64,000 nt of DNA, from contig JAEUKE010000117.1 of assembly GCA_016794345.1 (NCBI GenBank), positions 163,374 to 227,373 on the forward strand. Direction: 5' to 3'. Of this stretch, positions 1 through 7,443 are shown in pieces. The DNA comes from Myxococcales bacterium (GTDB lineage Bacteria; Myxococcota_A; Polyangia; Polyangiales; Polyangiaceae). The notes under the pieces were generated by a model. It was not told the origin of the DNA, searched no databases, and was given only the letters and a program-made list of their open reading frames with translations. Each line of letters starts with the position of its first letter. Within the stretch, counting starts at the first letter, position 1. Made by a program: the position numbers and the translations under genes.

Positions 1-1199
1 TCGAACTCGTCGAGCAAGATGACACCAAACGGGCTCTTGCGGACGAAGTCGGTCAGCTGGCCCGTCGTCCCCTTCCGCGGATCTCCGATGAGCTTCTCGA
101 ACGAGTGGTAGTCCTTGTATTCGCTCAGATCGACGCGGAAGATCCGCTCGCGGCTCCCGAAGAGGAACTCGGCGGTGGCCTTCGCGAGCTCCGTCTTGCC
201 GACCCCGGTGGGCCCCACCAGCAAGATGACGCCGATCGGCCTGTCCGGGTTCGAGAGCCCGGTCTTGTAGAGCGCGAGGACGTCGCAGATGGCCGCCACC
301 GCGTCGTCCTGACCGAGAACGCGCTCGCTCAGGAACGAGCTCATCTCGTCGTACGTGACGGAGACACGCGGCGACACGACGTGCATCGGCAAGCCGGTCT
401 GCTTGGCGAACATCTCCTCGATGGCGCCGTCGTCCACCGGCAAGCCACGCGGCGCGCTCGCCGAGCCGCGCCGGAACAGCGCCGCCTTGCGCAACAGCTC
501 CACACCTTTGCCCGGGAAGCTCTGCGTCGGGAGGAACTTCCGCGCGAGCGCGTAGACGCGCTCGATCGCCGCGCGTTCGAACACGACCTCGGGCCCGAGC
601 TCCTGTGCGACCCGCGTCAGGACCTCCTTCGTCTCCTCCTCTTCGGTCGGTGCGAGGGTGATGGTCGCGAAATCCCGCTCCAGGAAGGGGTACTCACGAC
701 AGAGCTTGTCCCAGCGCCCCGGGCTCATCTCGCCGAAGATCACGAGGCGCTCGGCTTCGATCCCCGGGCGGAGCAGATCGTAGACGCCGCGCGGGTTCGT
801 GTCGTACGAACCGGCCACGGTGATGTTCCAGAGGTCGCTGACGTAGACGAGCCGATCCGGCCGCGCCGACTTGAGGAGCGAGGCGATCTTCTCCTCCTGC
901 ATGCCGGTGTACCGCGTGCCGGCGACCAGCCCCGTCGTCGCGATCTCCCACACCGACGCGCCTCGGAGCGCCGGCACCGCTCCCTGGGCCACACGCGCGA
1001 CGAGCTTCCGGACAACCGCGGTCTTGCCCACGCCGGGCGGACCGAGCAAGACGGCGCTCTTGCGCCCGGCGAGCGCGCACGCGAGCGCGTCGACCTCGGC
1101 GTCACGCCCGTACGTCTGCGCTGCCCCGTGCGGCTCCGCCGTAAGGTTCTGGCCCTCGCGCTCGAGGACGTCGATCTTCTGCCAATCGTCGCTGCTCAA
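1..1199 (-). CDS. Clp/Hsp100-family AAA+ ATPase, partial at the left edge
   Basis: Two-ring AAA+ ATPase of the ClpA/ClpB type, expected to unfold or disaggregate proteins in the cytoplasm. The gene runs leftwards off the window, so the C-terminus is missing. The first Walker A (GPPGVGKT) is at residues 53-60 and the second (GPTGVGKT) near residue 327, followed by a Walker B ending LLDEF at the edge. The start is a TTG at 1199; an in-frame stop lies 18 bases upstream (1215-1217), so no earlier start is possible. The first ATPase ring begins about 50 residues from the N-terminus, whereas ClpB places it near residue 200, so the Clp N-domain is absent. The DUF697-like gene upstream ends 29 bp away and is probably co-transcribed. 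A variant disaggregase or a secretion-system ATPase are both possible. Family assignment is confident, the role is not. Confidence 0.85.
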   Translation of the reverse strand, partial: MSSDDWQKIDVLEREGQNLTAEPHGAAQTYGRDAEVDALACALAGRKSAVLLGPPGVGKTAVVRKLVARVAQGAVPALRGASVWEIATTGLVAGTRYTGMQEEKIASLLKSARPDRLVYVSDLWNITVAGSYDTNPRGVYDLLRPGIEAERLVIFGEMSPGRWDKLCREYPFLERDFATITLAPTEEEETKEVLTRVAQELGPEVVFERAAIERVYALARKFLPTQSFPGKGVELLRKAALFRRGSASAPRGLPVDDGAIEEMFAKQTGLPMHVVSPRVSVTYDEMSSFLSERVLGQDDAVAAICDVLALYKTGLSNPDRPIGVILLVGPTGVGKTELAKATAEFLFGSRERIFRVDLSEYKDYHSFEKLIGDPRKGTTGQLTDFVRKSPFGVILLDEF

Positions 1200-1228
1200 G
1201 TACCGGCGACAACTCTACAGGAGAGGCG

Positions 1229-1609
1229 TCAGTCCTTCTCGGTCTTCGTGAAGACCTTTCCCGGGTACTTGCGCTCGTAGTGCGCGATGAGCGCGTGACC
1301 GATGGTCTCGATCGTCCCCGCTGCGATGACGCCGCGGATCGCGGGGCCGACCACCGGGACGAGCTTGATCGCTTCGGCGGCGATGTACTTCAGCCCGGTG
1401 CCCATCGCGGCGAACGTCCCGCCGGCCGCTGCCGTCGCGGGAGCGCTGGGGGAGTCGCCGTAGATCCCGCCGATCACCCCGACCATGTGGGTCTCGAGCG
1501 CGGCCAGGAGCGGCGCCGTCGAGACCGGAATGGGGAACGCGGCGAAGATCGCGCCGCCGGCTGCGTAGCGGTGGACCCAACGTTGGGCCTCCTCTCGGCA
1601 GGTGACCAT
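1229..1609 (-). CDS. small DUF697/YcjF-like membrane-associated protein
   Basis: Protein of 126 residues with a pattern seen in DUF697/YcjF domains: a hydrophobic segment with IPIPVSTAPLL near residue 25, then GVIGGIYG, then a glycine/alanine-rich hydrophobic region and a C-terminal helix with ALIAHYERKYPGK. Such domains often accompany small GTPases or sit in the inner membrane. Function is unknown. The ATG at 1609 is preferred because the longer upstream reading is antisense to the lipoprotein gene at 1737 and has no homology-like content. It lies 29 bp upstream of the Clp-type ATPase gene on the same strand, suggesting a two-gene operon. Confidence 0.6.
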   Translation of the reverse strand: MVTCREEAQRWVHRYAAGGAIFAAFPIPVSTAPLLAALETHMVGVIGGIYGDSPSAPATAAAGGTFAAMGTGLKYIAAEAIKLVPVVGPAIRGVIAAGTIETIGHALIAHYERKYPGKVFTKTEKD

Positions 1610-1736
1610 CCGCTGATTTGTAGCACGACGATCGCGGGCGAGCCGTCGAGCGCGGGCCGCACGCAGGCGCCGGGTCGGCCGATCGTTCGGTGCCTCTTGC
1701 GCCCGGCCTCGCCCCTGCGACAAGATCCGCGCCCCC

Positions 1737-2432
1737 ATGCGCTTCCTCACCGCCTCCTCCCTCGTCCTCGGCCTCGCGATCGGTTGCAGCAGCGAGGTCG
1801 ACACCGTCGACGGGACGGGCGGCAGCGGGGGCAGCACGACGGTCGGCGGCACCACCACGGTCACCACGGGCAGCGTATCGACCTCGGTCGGCACCACGAC
1901 CGTCAGCACGACCTCCAGCGTGTCGTCGAGCTCGACAGGCGGGGGCAACAACTGCGAGCAAGGCTGCGCGCACATCCTCGAGTGCACCGGCTTCGACGCC
2001 TGCGCGATGGGCGTCGACTGCCAGAACCCGATGTTCGACTGCCCCATGAGCTGCATCAACGACGCCTCGTGTGCGGACATCATCGCGTCCACAGGCGGCA
2101 CACCTCCCCCTGCCCTCCAGGCTTGCCTGAGCGCCTGCCAAGGCGGGCAGGGCGGCGGCGGCCAGGGAGGCGGCGCGCCCAACGATTGTCAGGGCTGCGT
2201 CTTCCAGAACGACTGCGTCAACCCGTGCTTCAACGACCAGGATTGCATCCAGGGCTGGGGCCAGTGCGCGCAGGGCTGCACCGACCCGGCTTGTTTCGCC
2301 GCTTGTGACGCCATGTTCCCCCAGACCGCGCCCATCTTCGACCAGATTTACGACTGCGCGTGCATGGGCTGCTCGTCCGAGTGCGAGACGACGATGGACC
2401 CGTGCAACGCCGGGGCCGGCGGCGGTCCCTGA
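1737..2432 (+). CDS. cysteine-rich lipoprotein
   Basis: Exported lipoprotein of 231 residues. A short signal peptide ends in a lipobox (AIGC, Cys17), followed by a Gly/Ser/Thr-rich linker to about residue 65. The body is cysteine-rich with many CxxxC-like pairs, interrupted by a second glycine-rich stretch near residue 145. This build is common among myxobacterial surface lipoproteins, in which the cysteines are thought to form disulfides. No catalytic motif is visible and no function is assigned. It is divergent from the DUF697-like gene. The start at 1737 is the natural one because the signal peptide begins there. Confidence 0.75.
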   Translation: MRFLTASSLVLGLAIGCSSEVDTVDGTGGSGGSTTVGGTTTVTTGSVSTSVGTTTVSTTSSVSSSSTGGGNNCEQGCAHILECTGFDACAMGVDCQNPMFDCPMSCINDASCADIIASTGGTPPPALQACLSACQGGQGGGGQGGGAPNDCQGCVFQNDCVNPCFNDQDCIQGWGQCAQGCTDPACFAACDAMFPQTAPIFDQIYDCACMGCSSECETTMDPCNAGAGGGP

Positions 2433-2441
2433 GCGCTCACG

Positions 2442-2645
2442 TCAGGCGCGGGCGGCCTCTTTTGCCTCCGTCATCGGCTTCTCGGCCATGAACCAGGCAA
2501 ACCAAACGCTGTCGTCGATGAGCACACCGCGGAGCTCGAGCCCGGGCACGAGCGTCACGATGAACACGCCTTGATCGTAGACCTCCACCGTGGGGGGCTG
2601 GAGCGGGGCGGCGGATTGGGTGGCGCGAGGATGGAGGTTCTGCAT
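2442..2645 (-). CDS. small conserved-looking hypothetical protein
   Basis: A 67-residue protein, not recognised. A proline-rich N-terminal third is followed by a compact segment of likely beta strands (VEVYDQGVFIVTLVPG, then VLIDDSVWFAWFM). A good ribosome site (GAGGGG) precedes the ATG. Its stop lies 10 bp from the stop of the cysteine-rich lipoprotein, so the two genes converge. No signal peptide or membrane segment is seen. It is treated as real because of its ribosome site and non-shadow composition, but confidence is moderate. Confidence 0.45.
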   Translation of the reverse strand: MQNLHPRATQSAAPLQPPTVEVYDQGVFIVTLVPGLELRGVLIDDSVWFAWFMAEKPMTEAKEAARA

Positions 2646-2691
2646 CGTGACCCCTCGTGAGGGCGGGCATGCGCCTCTCCAGCATCAAGGG

Positions 2692-3183
2692 TCATGCCAG
2701 CTCCGAGCCCAGCACGAAGTCGACCTCGAACATCTCGTAGTGGGCGCGCATCATGCCGAGCGCCTCGTAGGTCGCCTGCGCCGGTGTGTTCTTGCGCTCG
2801 ACGTAGAGGCGAACGCCACACACCCCATTGTCCGCCTTGGCCATCTCGAGCGCGCGCTGGTAGAGGGCGCGGTAGACGCCCCGCCTGCGCGCTGGCGGCA
2901 CGACGTACACGCTCTGGATCCACCAGAAGGTGCCGTCCCGCCAATCGCTCCACTCGTAGGTCACCATGAGCTGACCGACGACCTCGCCGGCCTCGTCTAC
3001 TGCGACCAGATAGAAGCCCTTGGCGGGATCGCGCAGCACGGCCAAAACGCCACGCTCGAGCCGCGCTGCGTCGAGGACCTTCTGCTCCGTCTCCCAAGCC
3101 AAGGCCTGGTTGCCCGCGACGATCGACGCAGCGTGGCGCAGCAAAGCAGGCGAGACGGTTGTGGGTTTGCTACCCTCGGTCAT
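2692..3183 (-). CDS. GNAT-family N-acetyltransferase
   Basis: Acetyl-CoA-dependent N-acetyltransferase of 163 residues. The GNAT fold is visible as a central strand ending SVYVVPPARRRGVYRAL, which carries the acetyl-CoA pyrophosphate loop (R-R-x-G-V/x), followed by a helix and the C-terminal ATYEALGM motif. The substrate cannot be told. The ATG at 3183 was chosen over the longer reading because the extra 41 residues are Arg-rich and lie antisense to the neighbouring gene. That neighbour starts only 6 bp away on the other strand. Confidence 0.85.
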   Translation of the reverse strand: MTEGSKPTTVSPALLRHAASIVAGNQALAWETEQKVLDAARLERGVLAVLRDPAKGFYLVAVDEAGEVVGQLMVTYEWSDWRDGTFWWIQSVYVVPPARRRGVYRALYQRALEMAKADNGVCGVRLYVERKNTPAQATYEALGMMRAHYEMFEVDFVLGSELA

Positions 3184-3189
3184 CGGTTC

Positions 3190-3456
3190 GTGACTCCGGA
3201 TCCTCGCGCTTACAACCCTCCGAGCCCGGACGCACCTCCTTCTGCGCCGAAGGCGGAGGGGGATCGTCTGCAGCTCGAGCCCTACTCGGGCCCGCGGAGC
3301 CACCACGCGTCGCGCGCGTTCGCCGAGATGGTGGCGCGGCGGCAGGCGGCGAAGCAGCGCAAAAAGAAGATCACGCTCCTCCTCGTCGGGGTCGTGCTAG
3401 GAGGGCTGGTGGCGGCCGTCGCCCTGCGCCTCCTGGCTGGCGCGCTCGGCCTCTGA
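3190..3456 (+). CDS. small tail-anchored-type membrane protein
   Basis: An 88-residue protein from a GTG start, with a Pro-rich N-terminal half, a basic stretch (RRQAAKQRKKK) and one C-terminal hydrophobic helix of about 20 residues ending at the C-terminus. This arrangement suggests a single membrane anchor with the N-terminus in the cytoplasm. It is not recognised by family. It lies 33 bp upstream of an acyl-CoA dehydrogenase gene on the same strand and may be transcribed with it. The start is uncertain because the divergent acetyltransferase starts only 6 bp away. Confidence 0.55.
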   Translation: MTPDPRAYNPPSPDAPPSAPKAEGDRLQLEPYSGPRSHHASRAFAEMVARRQAAKQRKKKITLLLVGVVLGGLVAAVALRLLAGALGL

Positions 3457-3489
3457 CCCGAGAAGCAGCCCTTCCGCTCGCGACCAACC

Positions 3490-4632
3490 ATGCGATTCGA
3501 GCTCACCGAGGAACAGTCTCTCGTCCAGTCCACCGCGCGCGAGTTCGCCAAGCGCGCCGTCGAGCCCAAGGCGGCCGAGCTCGACCGGAGCGGCCGCTGG
3601 CCGGCGGAGATCGTCACCGAGATGGCTGAGCTCGGTTTCTTGGGGATGGCCATCCCCGCCGAGCATGGCGGCGCGGGGCTCGACCACGTGAGCTACGCCA
3701 TCGTCGTCGAAGAGATGAGCCGCGCCTGCGCGTCCACGGGCGTCATCATGAGCGTGAACAACTCGCTCTTCTGCGACCCGCTCGAGAAGTTCGGGACGCC
3801 GGAGCAGAAGGAGCGCGTGCTCGCGCCCACCGCCTCGGGGCAGATGCTCGGCGCGTTCGGCCTGACGGAGCCGGCTTCGGGCTCCGACGCCCGCATGATG
3901 AAGACCGTCGCCGACGCCCAGGGCGACGGCGGCTTCATCCTCAACGGCGCGAAGAACTGGATCACGTGCGGTCCCCACGCCGAGCACATCATCGTCTTCG
4001 CCATCTCCACGCAGGACGCGGTGAAGCCGAAGCACACCGCCATGCTCGTGCGCCGCGGGACGCCCGGCTTCAGCGTGGCCGCGCCGGACCACAAGCTCGG
4101 CATCCACGCCGCCCACTCGGCGACGATCTTCTTCGAGAACGTGCGCGTCGCGAAGGAGGACATCCTCGGGGAGGTCGGCGCGGGCTTCAAGGTCGCGATG
4201 AGCACGCTCGACGGCGGACGCATCGGCATCGCCGCGCAGGCAATCGGCATCGCGCAGGCCGCCTTCGAGAAGTCGGTCGCCTACTCCAAGGAGCGCCACT
4301 CGTTCGGAGCGCCGATCTGCGATCACCAGGCCATCCAGTTCATGCTCGCCGACATGGCGACCGAGATCGAGGCCGCGCGCCTCCTCGTGCTGCGTGCCGC
4401 GCGCATGAAGGACCTCGGCCAGAAGCACACCGCCGAGAGCTCCATGGCGAAGCTCTTCGCCTCGGAGATGGCGACGCGGGTCACCCACAAGGCCATCCAG
4501 ATCCACGGCGGCTACGGCTACTCGGTCGAGTACCCCATCGAGCGCCACTACCGCGACGCCCGCATCACCGAGATCTACGAAGGCACGAGCGAGATCCAGC
4601 GCATCGTCGTCGCGAACGCCTTGTTCCGTTGA
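3490..4632 (+). CDS. acyl-CoA dehydrogenase (short/branched-chain type)
   Basis: FAD flavoenzyme of 380 residues, the normal family length, which oxidises acyl-CoA to 2-enoyl-CoA and passes electrons to electron-transfer flavoprotein. The N-terminal helical domain, the middle beta domain (AFGLTEPASGSDA, the FAD/substrate loop) and the C-terminal helical domain are complete. The C-terminal signature IYEGTSEIQR carries the catalytic glutamate position typical of butyryl- and isovaleryl-type enzymes. A second paralogue of the same length lies at 17836. The chain-length preference cannot be read from sequence. Likely role is in fatty-acid or branched-chain amino-acid breakdown. Confidence 0.93.
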   Translation: MRFELTEEQSLVQSTAREFAKRAVEPKAAELDRSGRWPAEIVTEMAELGFLGMAIPAEHGGAGLDHVSYAIVVEEMSRACASTGVIMSVNNSLFCDPLEKFGTPEQKERVLAPTASGQMLGAFGLTEPASGSDARMMKTVADAQGDGGFILNGAKNWITCGPHAEHIIVFAISTQDAVKPKHTAMLVRRGTPGFSVAAPDHKLGIHAAHSATIFFENVRVAKEDILGEVGAGFKVAMSTLDGGRIGIAAQAIGIAQAAFEKSVAYSKERHSFGAPICDHQAIQFMLADMATEIEAARLLVLRAARMKDLGQKHTAESSMAKLFASEMATRVTHKAIQIHGGYGYSVEYPIERHYRDARITEIYEGTSEIQRIVVANALFR

Positions 4633-4641
4633 AGCTGGTGG

Positions 4642-4654
4642 GCCCGTTCCGGGC
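4642..4654 (+). terminator. small GC hairpin after the acyl-CoA dehydrogenase
   Basis: A perfect 5-bp hairpin (GCCCG-TTC-CGGGC) begins 10 bases after the stop codon. There is no U-tract, so intrinsic termination is doubtful; it may simply stabilise the mRNA 3' end. Confidence 0.2.
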
Positions 4655-4745
4655 GAAGGACCTGCGGAGCAACGGAAGCCTCACGCAAAGGAAGCGCTCG
4701 CGAACCGTCGCCGCCGCTCGCCGGCTCGAATAAGGCTGGTGCGCC

Positions 4746-5555
4746 ATGTGCGAGCTCTTGGCTGTCGCCTCTCTCTACCCCACGACGGTGCGGCTCTCCC
4801 TCGACGAGCTCGCGCGACATGGTGGCGAGACCGGACCGCACGTCGATGGCTGGGGCATCGCCCTCGCTGACGAGCGGGACGTCTTCGTGCATCGAGCCCC
4901 GGAGCCCGCGGCGCAGAGCCGCTGGCTCCGCTTCCTCGGCGACGCGCACCCTCGCTCCGCGCTGACCCTGGTGCACATCCGCAAGGCCACCGTGGGGGAC
5001 CGGCGGCTCTGCAACACGCAGCCATTCGTGCGCGAGCTGGGCGGGCGCATGCACGTCTTCGCTCACAACGGCACCTTGAAGGGCCTCGATTCCGATGGGC
5101 GGTTCGTGACGCGACGCTTTCGCCCCGTCGGCGAGACGGACTCGGAGCAGGCCTTCTGCGCCCTCCTGGATCGCCTCGCGCCGCTCTACGAGCAGGCCGA
5201 CTCACCCGCGCTCGACGACCGGCTCGCCTGCATCGCCGGCTTCGCGCGCGAGCTTGCCGGACTGGGCCCGGCCAACTTCCTCTACGGCGACGGGGACATG
5301 ATCGTCGCGCACGCGCACCGCCGGACCCAGCCCGATGGCACCATCCGCGCACCCGGCCTCCACCTCCTGTGTCGCACCTGCGCCGCAGCCGAAGACGGCA
5401 TGTCCCTCTCCGGCGTCGAGCTCGCTCCCGAGGGTCGCCAGAACGTCGCGCTCGTCTCGAGCGTCCCGCTCTCCGCCGAGCCGTGGGAAGCGCTCGCGGA
5501 GGGGGAGATCGCCGTGCTTCGCGAAGGCCGCGTCGAGCGCCGCTTCGTGGCGTGA
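4746..5555 (+). CDS. class II glutamine amidotransferase (YafJ-like)
   Basis: Cytoplasmic 269-residue protein with an N-terminal nucleophile glutamine amidotransferase fold. It begins MCELLAV, so removal of Met leaves Cys as the N-terminal nucleophile. Further family motifs are DGWGIA, the arginine-containing HIRKAT and HNGTL, which bind glutamine and form the oxyanion hole. Length and motifs match the stand-alone YafJ/GATase_4 group, which releases ammonia from glutamine; the acceptor reaction is not established. The gene stands alone, 113 bp after the acyl-CoA dehydrogenase. Confidence 0.88.
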   Translation: MCELLAVASLYPTTVRLSLDELARHGGETGPHVDGWGIALADERDVFVHRAPEPAAQSRWLRFLGDAHPRSALTLVHIRKATVGDRRLCNTQPFVRELGGRMHVFAHNGTLKGLDSDGRFVTRRFRPVGETDSEQAFCALLDRLAPLYEQADSPALDDRLACIAGFARELAGLGPANFLYGDGDMIVAHAHRRTQPDGTIRAPGLHLLCRTCAAAEDGMSLSGVELAPEGRQNVALVSSVPLSAEPWEALAEGEIAVLREGRVERRFVA

Positions 5556-5642
5556 GCGGTGCAGCCGCACCACCACGTGAAGCGGCGCGGCCGCACCGGT
5601 CCGGCGATCGCCGCGTGCCGTGCAGCATGAGGCCGGCGCCTC

Positions 5643-6665
5643 TCAGAGCCCGACACACATCGGCGCAAGAGAATGCGTCGCGAGGCTCTCCTGCCAGCGC
5701 GCCCGGCTGATCTGAAAATCGTTCATCGCCAACTTCGGCGACTGCTCCATTGCGGCCCCGGCGCCAGCCAGATTCTCCGGCGCCCATTTGTCCAATATCG
5801 CGATCATTTTCGGGTCATTGCAGTTGTTGCTCATTTCCCCGTTGAGCTTGGCCGAAATGACCAGCGCGTTCTCCGCCGAGTTCGGACCGCAGTCACAGCC
5901 GTTCTCGTCTACCCGCGGAATCATGTGGTGAACCTGCGGCTTGCACTCCCAGGGTGCGTTGGCCGAGTTGTTCAGCACCCCGCCGCAGCTCGCCGTCTCG
6001 AGCGCGATCATCGCGGGGTCGTTCCCCGTCTTCAGGTCGGTGTACCAGGTATTGGCGTTGCTCGGCCCACCGAAACGAGCCTTGTTCCAGTTGCGGATCC
6101 GCTCGATCTGCGAAACGTAGACGGTCCCGTTGTGCGAGAAGGTCAGAGTGCTGAACTCGCGACCATACGCAGGAGGAAGATACACCACGGTAGCGAATTG
6201 GGGGTTGATAGGGTTAACCAACTTGGCATAGCTGCCGTCGATGGTCAGCGCCTTGTTCGGCCCGTTGGGCTCCCGCTTGCAACAGCTCTCCCGAACGTCG
6301 GGCTCCTTGTCCAGAACAGCCTGAATCGCGTCGTCCGGCAGACCGTTTCCGTTGTCGTCCACCGAGCACCGCGCCTGCGTGGGCGAGATCAGCTGCGAGG
6401 CATAGGGAGCCGCCTGATTGGGGTAGCCATACTTCTTCCAGTTCGAGCAGGCTTCCTCGAAGGTCTTGACGTAGAGCTTGGACTTCCAGTTCCTGCGCTG
6501 GCTGAAGCTGAGCCCACCGCTCGCGCAGTTGGCCACGTTCGGATAGACGTCACACTCCGTGACCTCGGTGTTCCACCTCGCGCAGGCGGGGCCCGCGGCC
6601 CTGGCTGAAGCGGGCAGGATCGCCAGCGCGACCGTTACGGCAAAGACCGATGTCTTCTTGATCAT
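5643..6665 (-). CDS. secreted protein with a putative HNH-like nuclease domain
   Basis: A 340-residue protein with a clear signal peptide (cleavage after about residue 23, ARA-AG) and about twelve cysteines. The C-terminal third has VHHMIP (His246-His247), then CGPNS with an Asn pair near 262-266, then KLNGEMSN. This spacing resembles HNH/Endo VII-type (AHH-like) nuclease folds, in which the second His activates water and the Asn residues support the fold. That reading is inference; the metal-binding set is not fully proven. The gene is visibly richer in A+T than its surroundings, which may indicate transfer. Start ATG at 6665 with AGGTGCC just upstream. It stands alone. Confidence 0.6.
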   Translation of the reverse strand: MIKKTSVFAVTVALAILPASARAAGPACARWNTEVTECDVYPNVANCASGGLSFSQRRNWKSKLYVKTFEEACSNWKKYGYPNQAAPYASQLISPTQARCSVDDNGNGLPDDAIQAVLDKEPDVRESCCKREPNGPNKALTIDGSYAKLVNPINPQFATVVYLPPAYGREFSTLTFSHNGTVYVSQIERIRNWNKARFGGPSNANTWYTDLKTGNDPAMIALETASCGGVLNNSANAPWECKPQVHHMIPRVDENGCDCGPNSAENALVISAKLNGEMSNNCNDPKMIAILDKWAPENLAGAGAAMEQSPKLAMNDFQISRARWQESLATHSLAPMCVGL

Positions 6666-6690
6666 GGGGCACCTTTCTATTGAGACGGCC

Positions 6691-6706
6691 GCCAGGCACG
6701 CCTGGC
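6691..6706. promoter_or_regulatory. 16-bp palindrome upstream of the secreted HNH-like gene
   Basis: A perfect 7-bp inverted repeat (GCCAGGC-AC-GCCTGGC) lies 26 bp upstream of the start at 6665, and a partial copy (ACGCCTGG) follows about 25 bp further on. The position fits an operator or the leader of the transcript. No known regulator site is recognised. Confidence 0.3.
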
Positions 6707-6816
6707 TGTCCCTCCGGCGTCATCGAGACGCCTGGTTCACCGAGAAGTACGACAAGCCACGAGGCGCCCGCATGAGCAGACCATGAGCTTCGGCGGCGCA
6801 GCAAACGAGCGGGGGC

Positions 6817-7443
6817 TCAGTCCGCGCAGCTGCCCCCTGCTCCCGGCGTGACGAACCGCGTCGACTCGTCGCCCTGCCATGCGCGCCCCACGCCTTCGTG
6901 ACTCAGGCGGACACCGAAGACGCTGCCGCGCCAGACCACCGTTCCCACGAGCTCACAATGGTCGAGCTCCGCGGCGCAATGTGCGCCCATGAGGCTGATC
7001 CACGAGCTCTGGCGGAGGAGCCCCGGGGCGCCGCGCGCGAGCCGATCGAGATCGCGCGCGAAGGACGAGTCCGGACATCCTTCGGCATCTTTCGCGAGCC
7101 TCAGCTCGGCATCGTTCGCCTGAATGGCGAGCGCGAAGCGCTTCCAGACGCACTCCGGCTCGCCCCCCGCAGGATCGTCGACGCAGTCGGGGAGGATGGG
7201 GTTCGGAGGAGGAGGTGCGGCCGCTCCCGCCGCGACGTCCGGCGCAGGGCGCTCGGGCTCCGCAACCGTCGCGGGAGGAGGCACCACGACAACCGCCGCC
7301 GAAGACCGAGGCGCCGAAGGCGCGCTCGCCACCGGCTTCGACGCTCGGTCACACCCCGCGCCACCCATCCCGGCCAAGCCTCCGAGGACCGCGACGCCGA
7401 GAGCCCGGCGCCTCCCCCTCGTCAGCGCGCCGACCATGATCAC
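6817..7443 (-). CDS. lipoprotein of unknown function
   Basis: A 208-residue protein with a basic N-terminus, a hydrophobic segment and a lipobox (GGAGC, Cys31), then an Ala/Pro/Ser-rich linker to about residue 80. The C-terminal domain has four or more cysteines and ends in SCAD. The family is not recognised. Its ATG overlaps the stop of the upstream M64 peptidase gene (ATGA), so it is the last gene of a translationally coupled run of four (HD protein, lipoprotein, peptidase, this gene). It probably acts in the periplasm or at the cell surface. Confidence 0.65.
   Translation of the reverse strand: MIMVGALTRGRRRALGVAVLGGLAGMGGAGCDRASKPVASAPSAPRSSAAVVVVPPPATVAEPERPAPDVAAGAAAPPPPNPILPDCVDDPAGGEPECVWKRFALAIQANDAELRLAKDAEGCPDSSFARDLDRLARGAPGLLRQSSWISLMGAHCAAELDHCELVGTVVWRGSVFGVRLSHEGVGRAWQGDESTRFVTPGAGGSCAD

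Noticed and set aside
105..1280. Plus-strand 391-codon frame at the left edge
   Set aside because: It is antisense to the Clp-type ATPase, which has both Walker A motifs.
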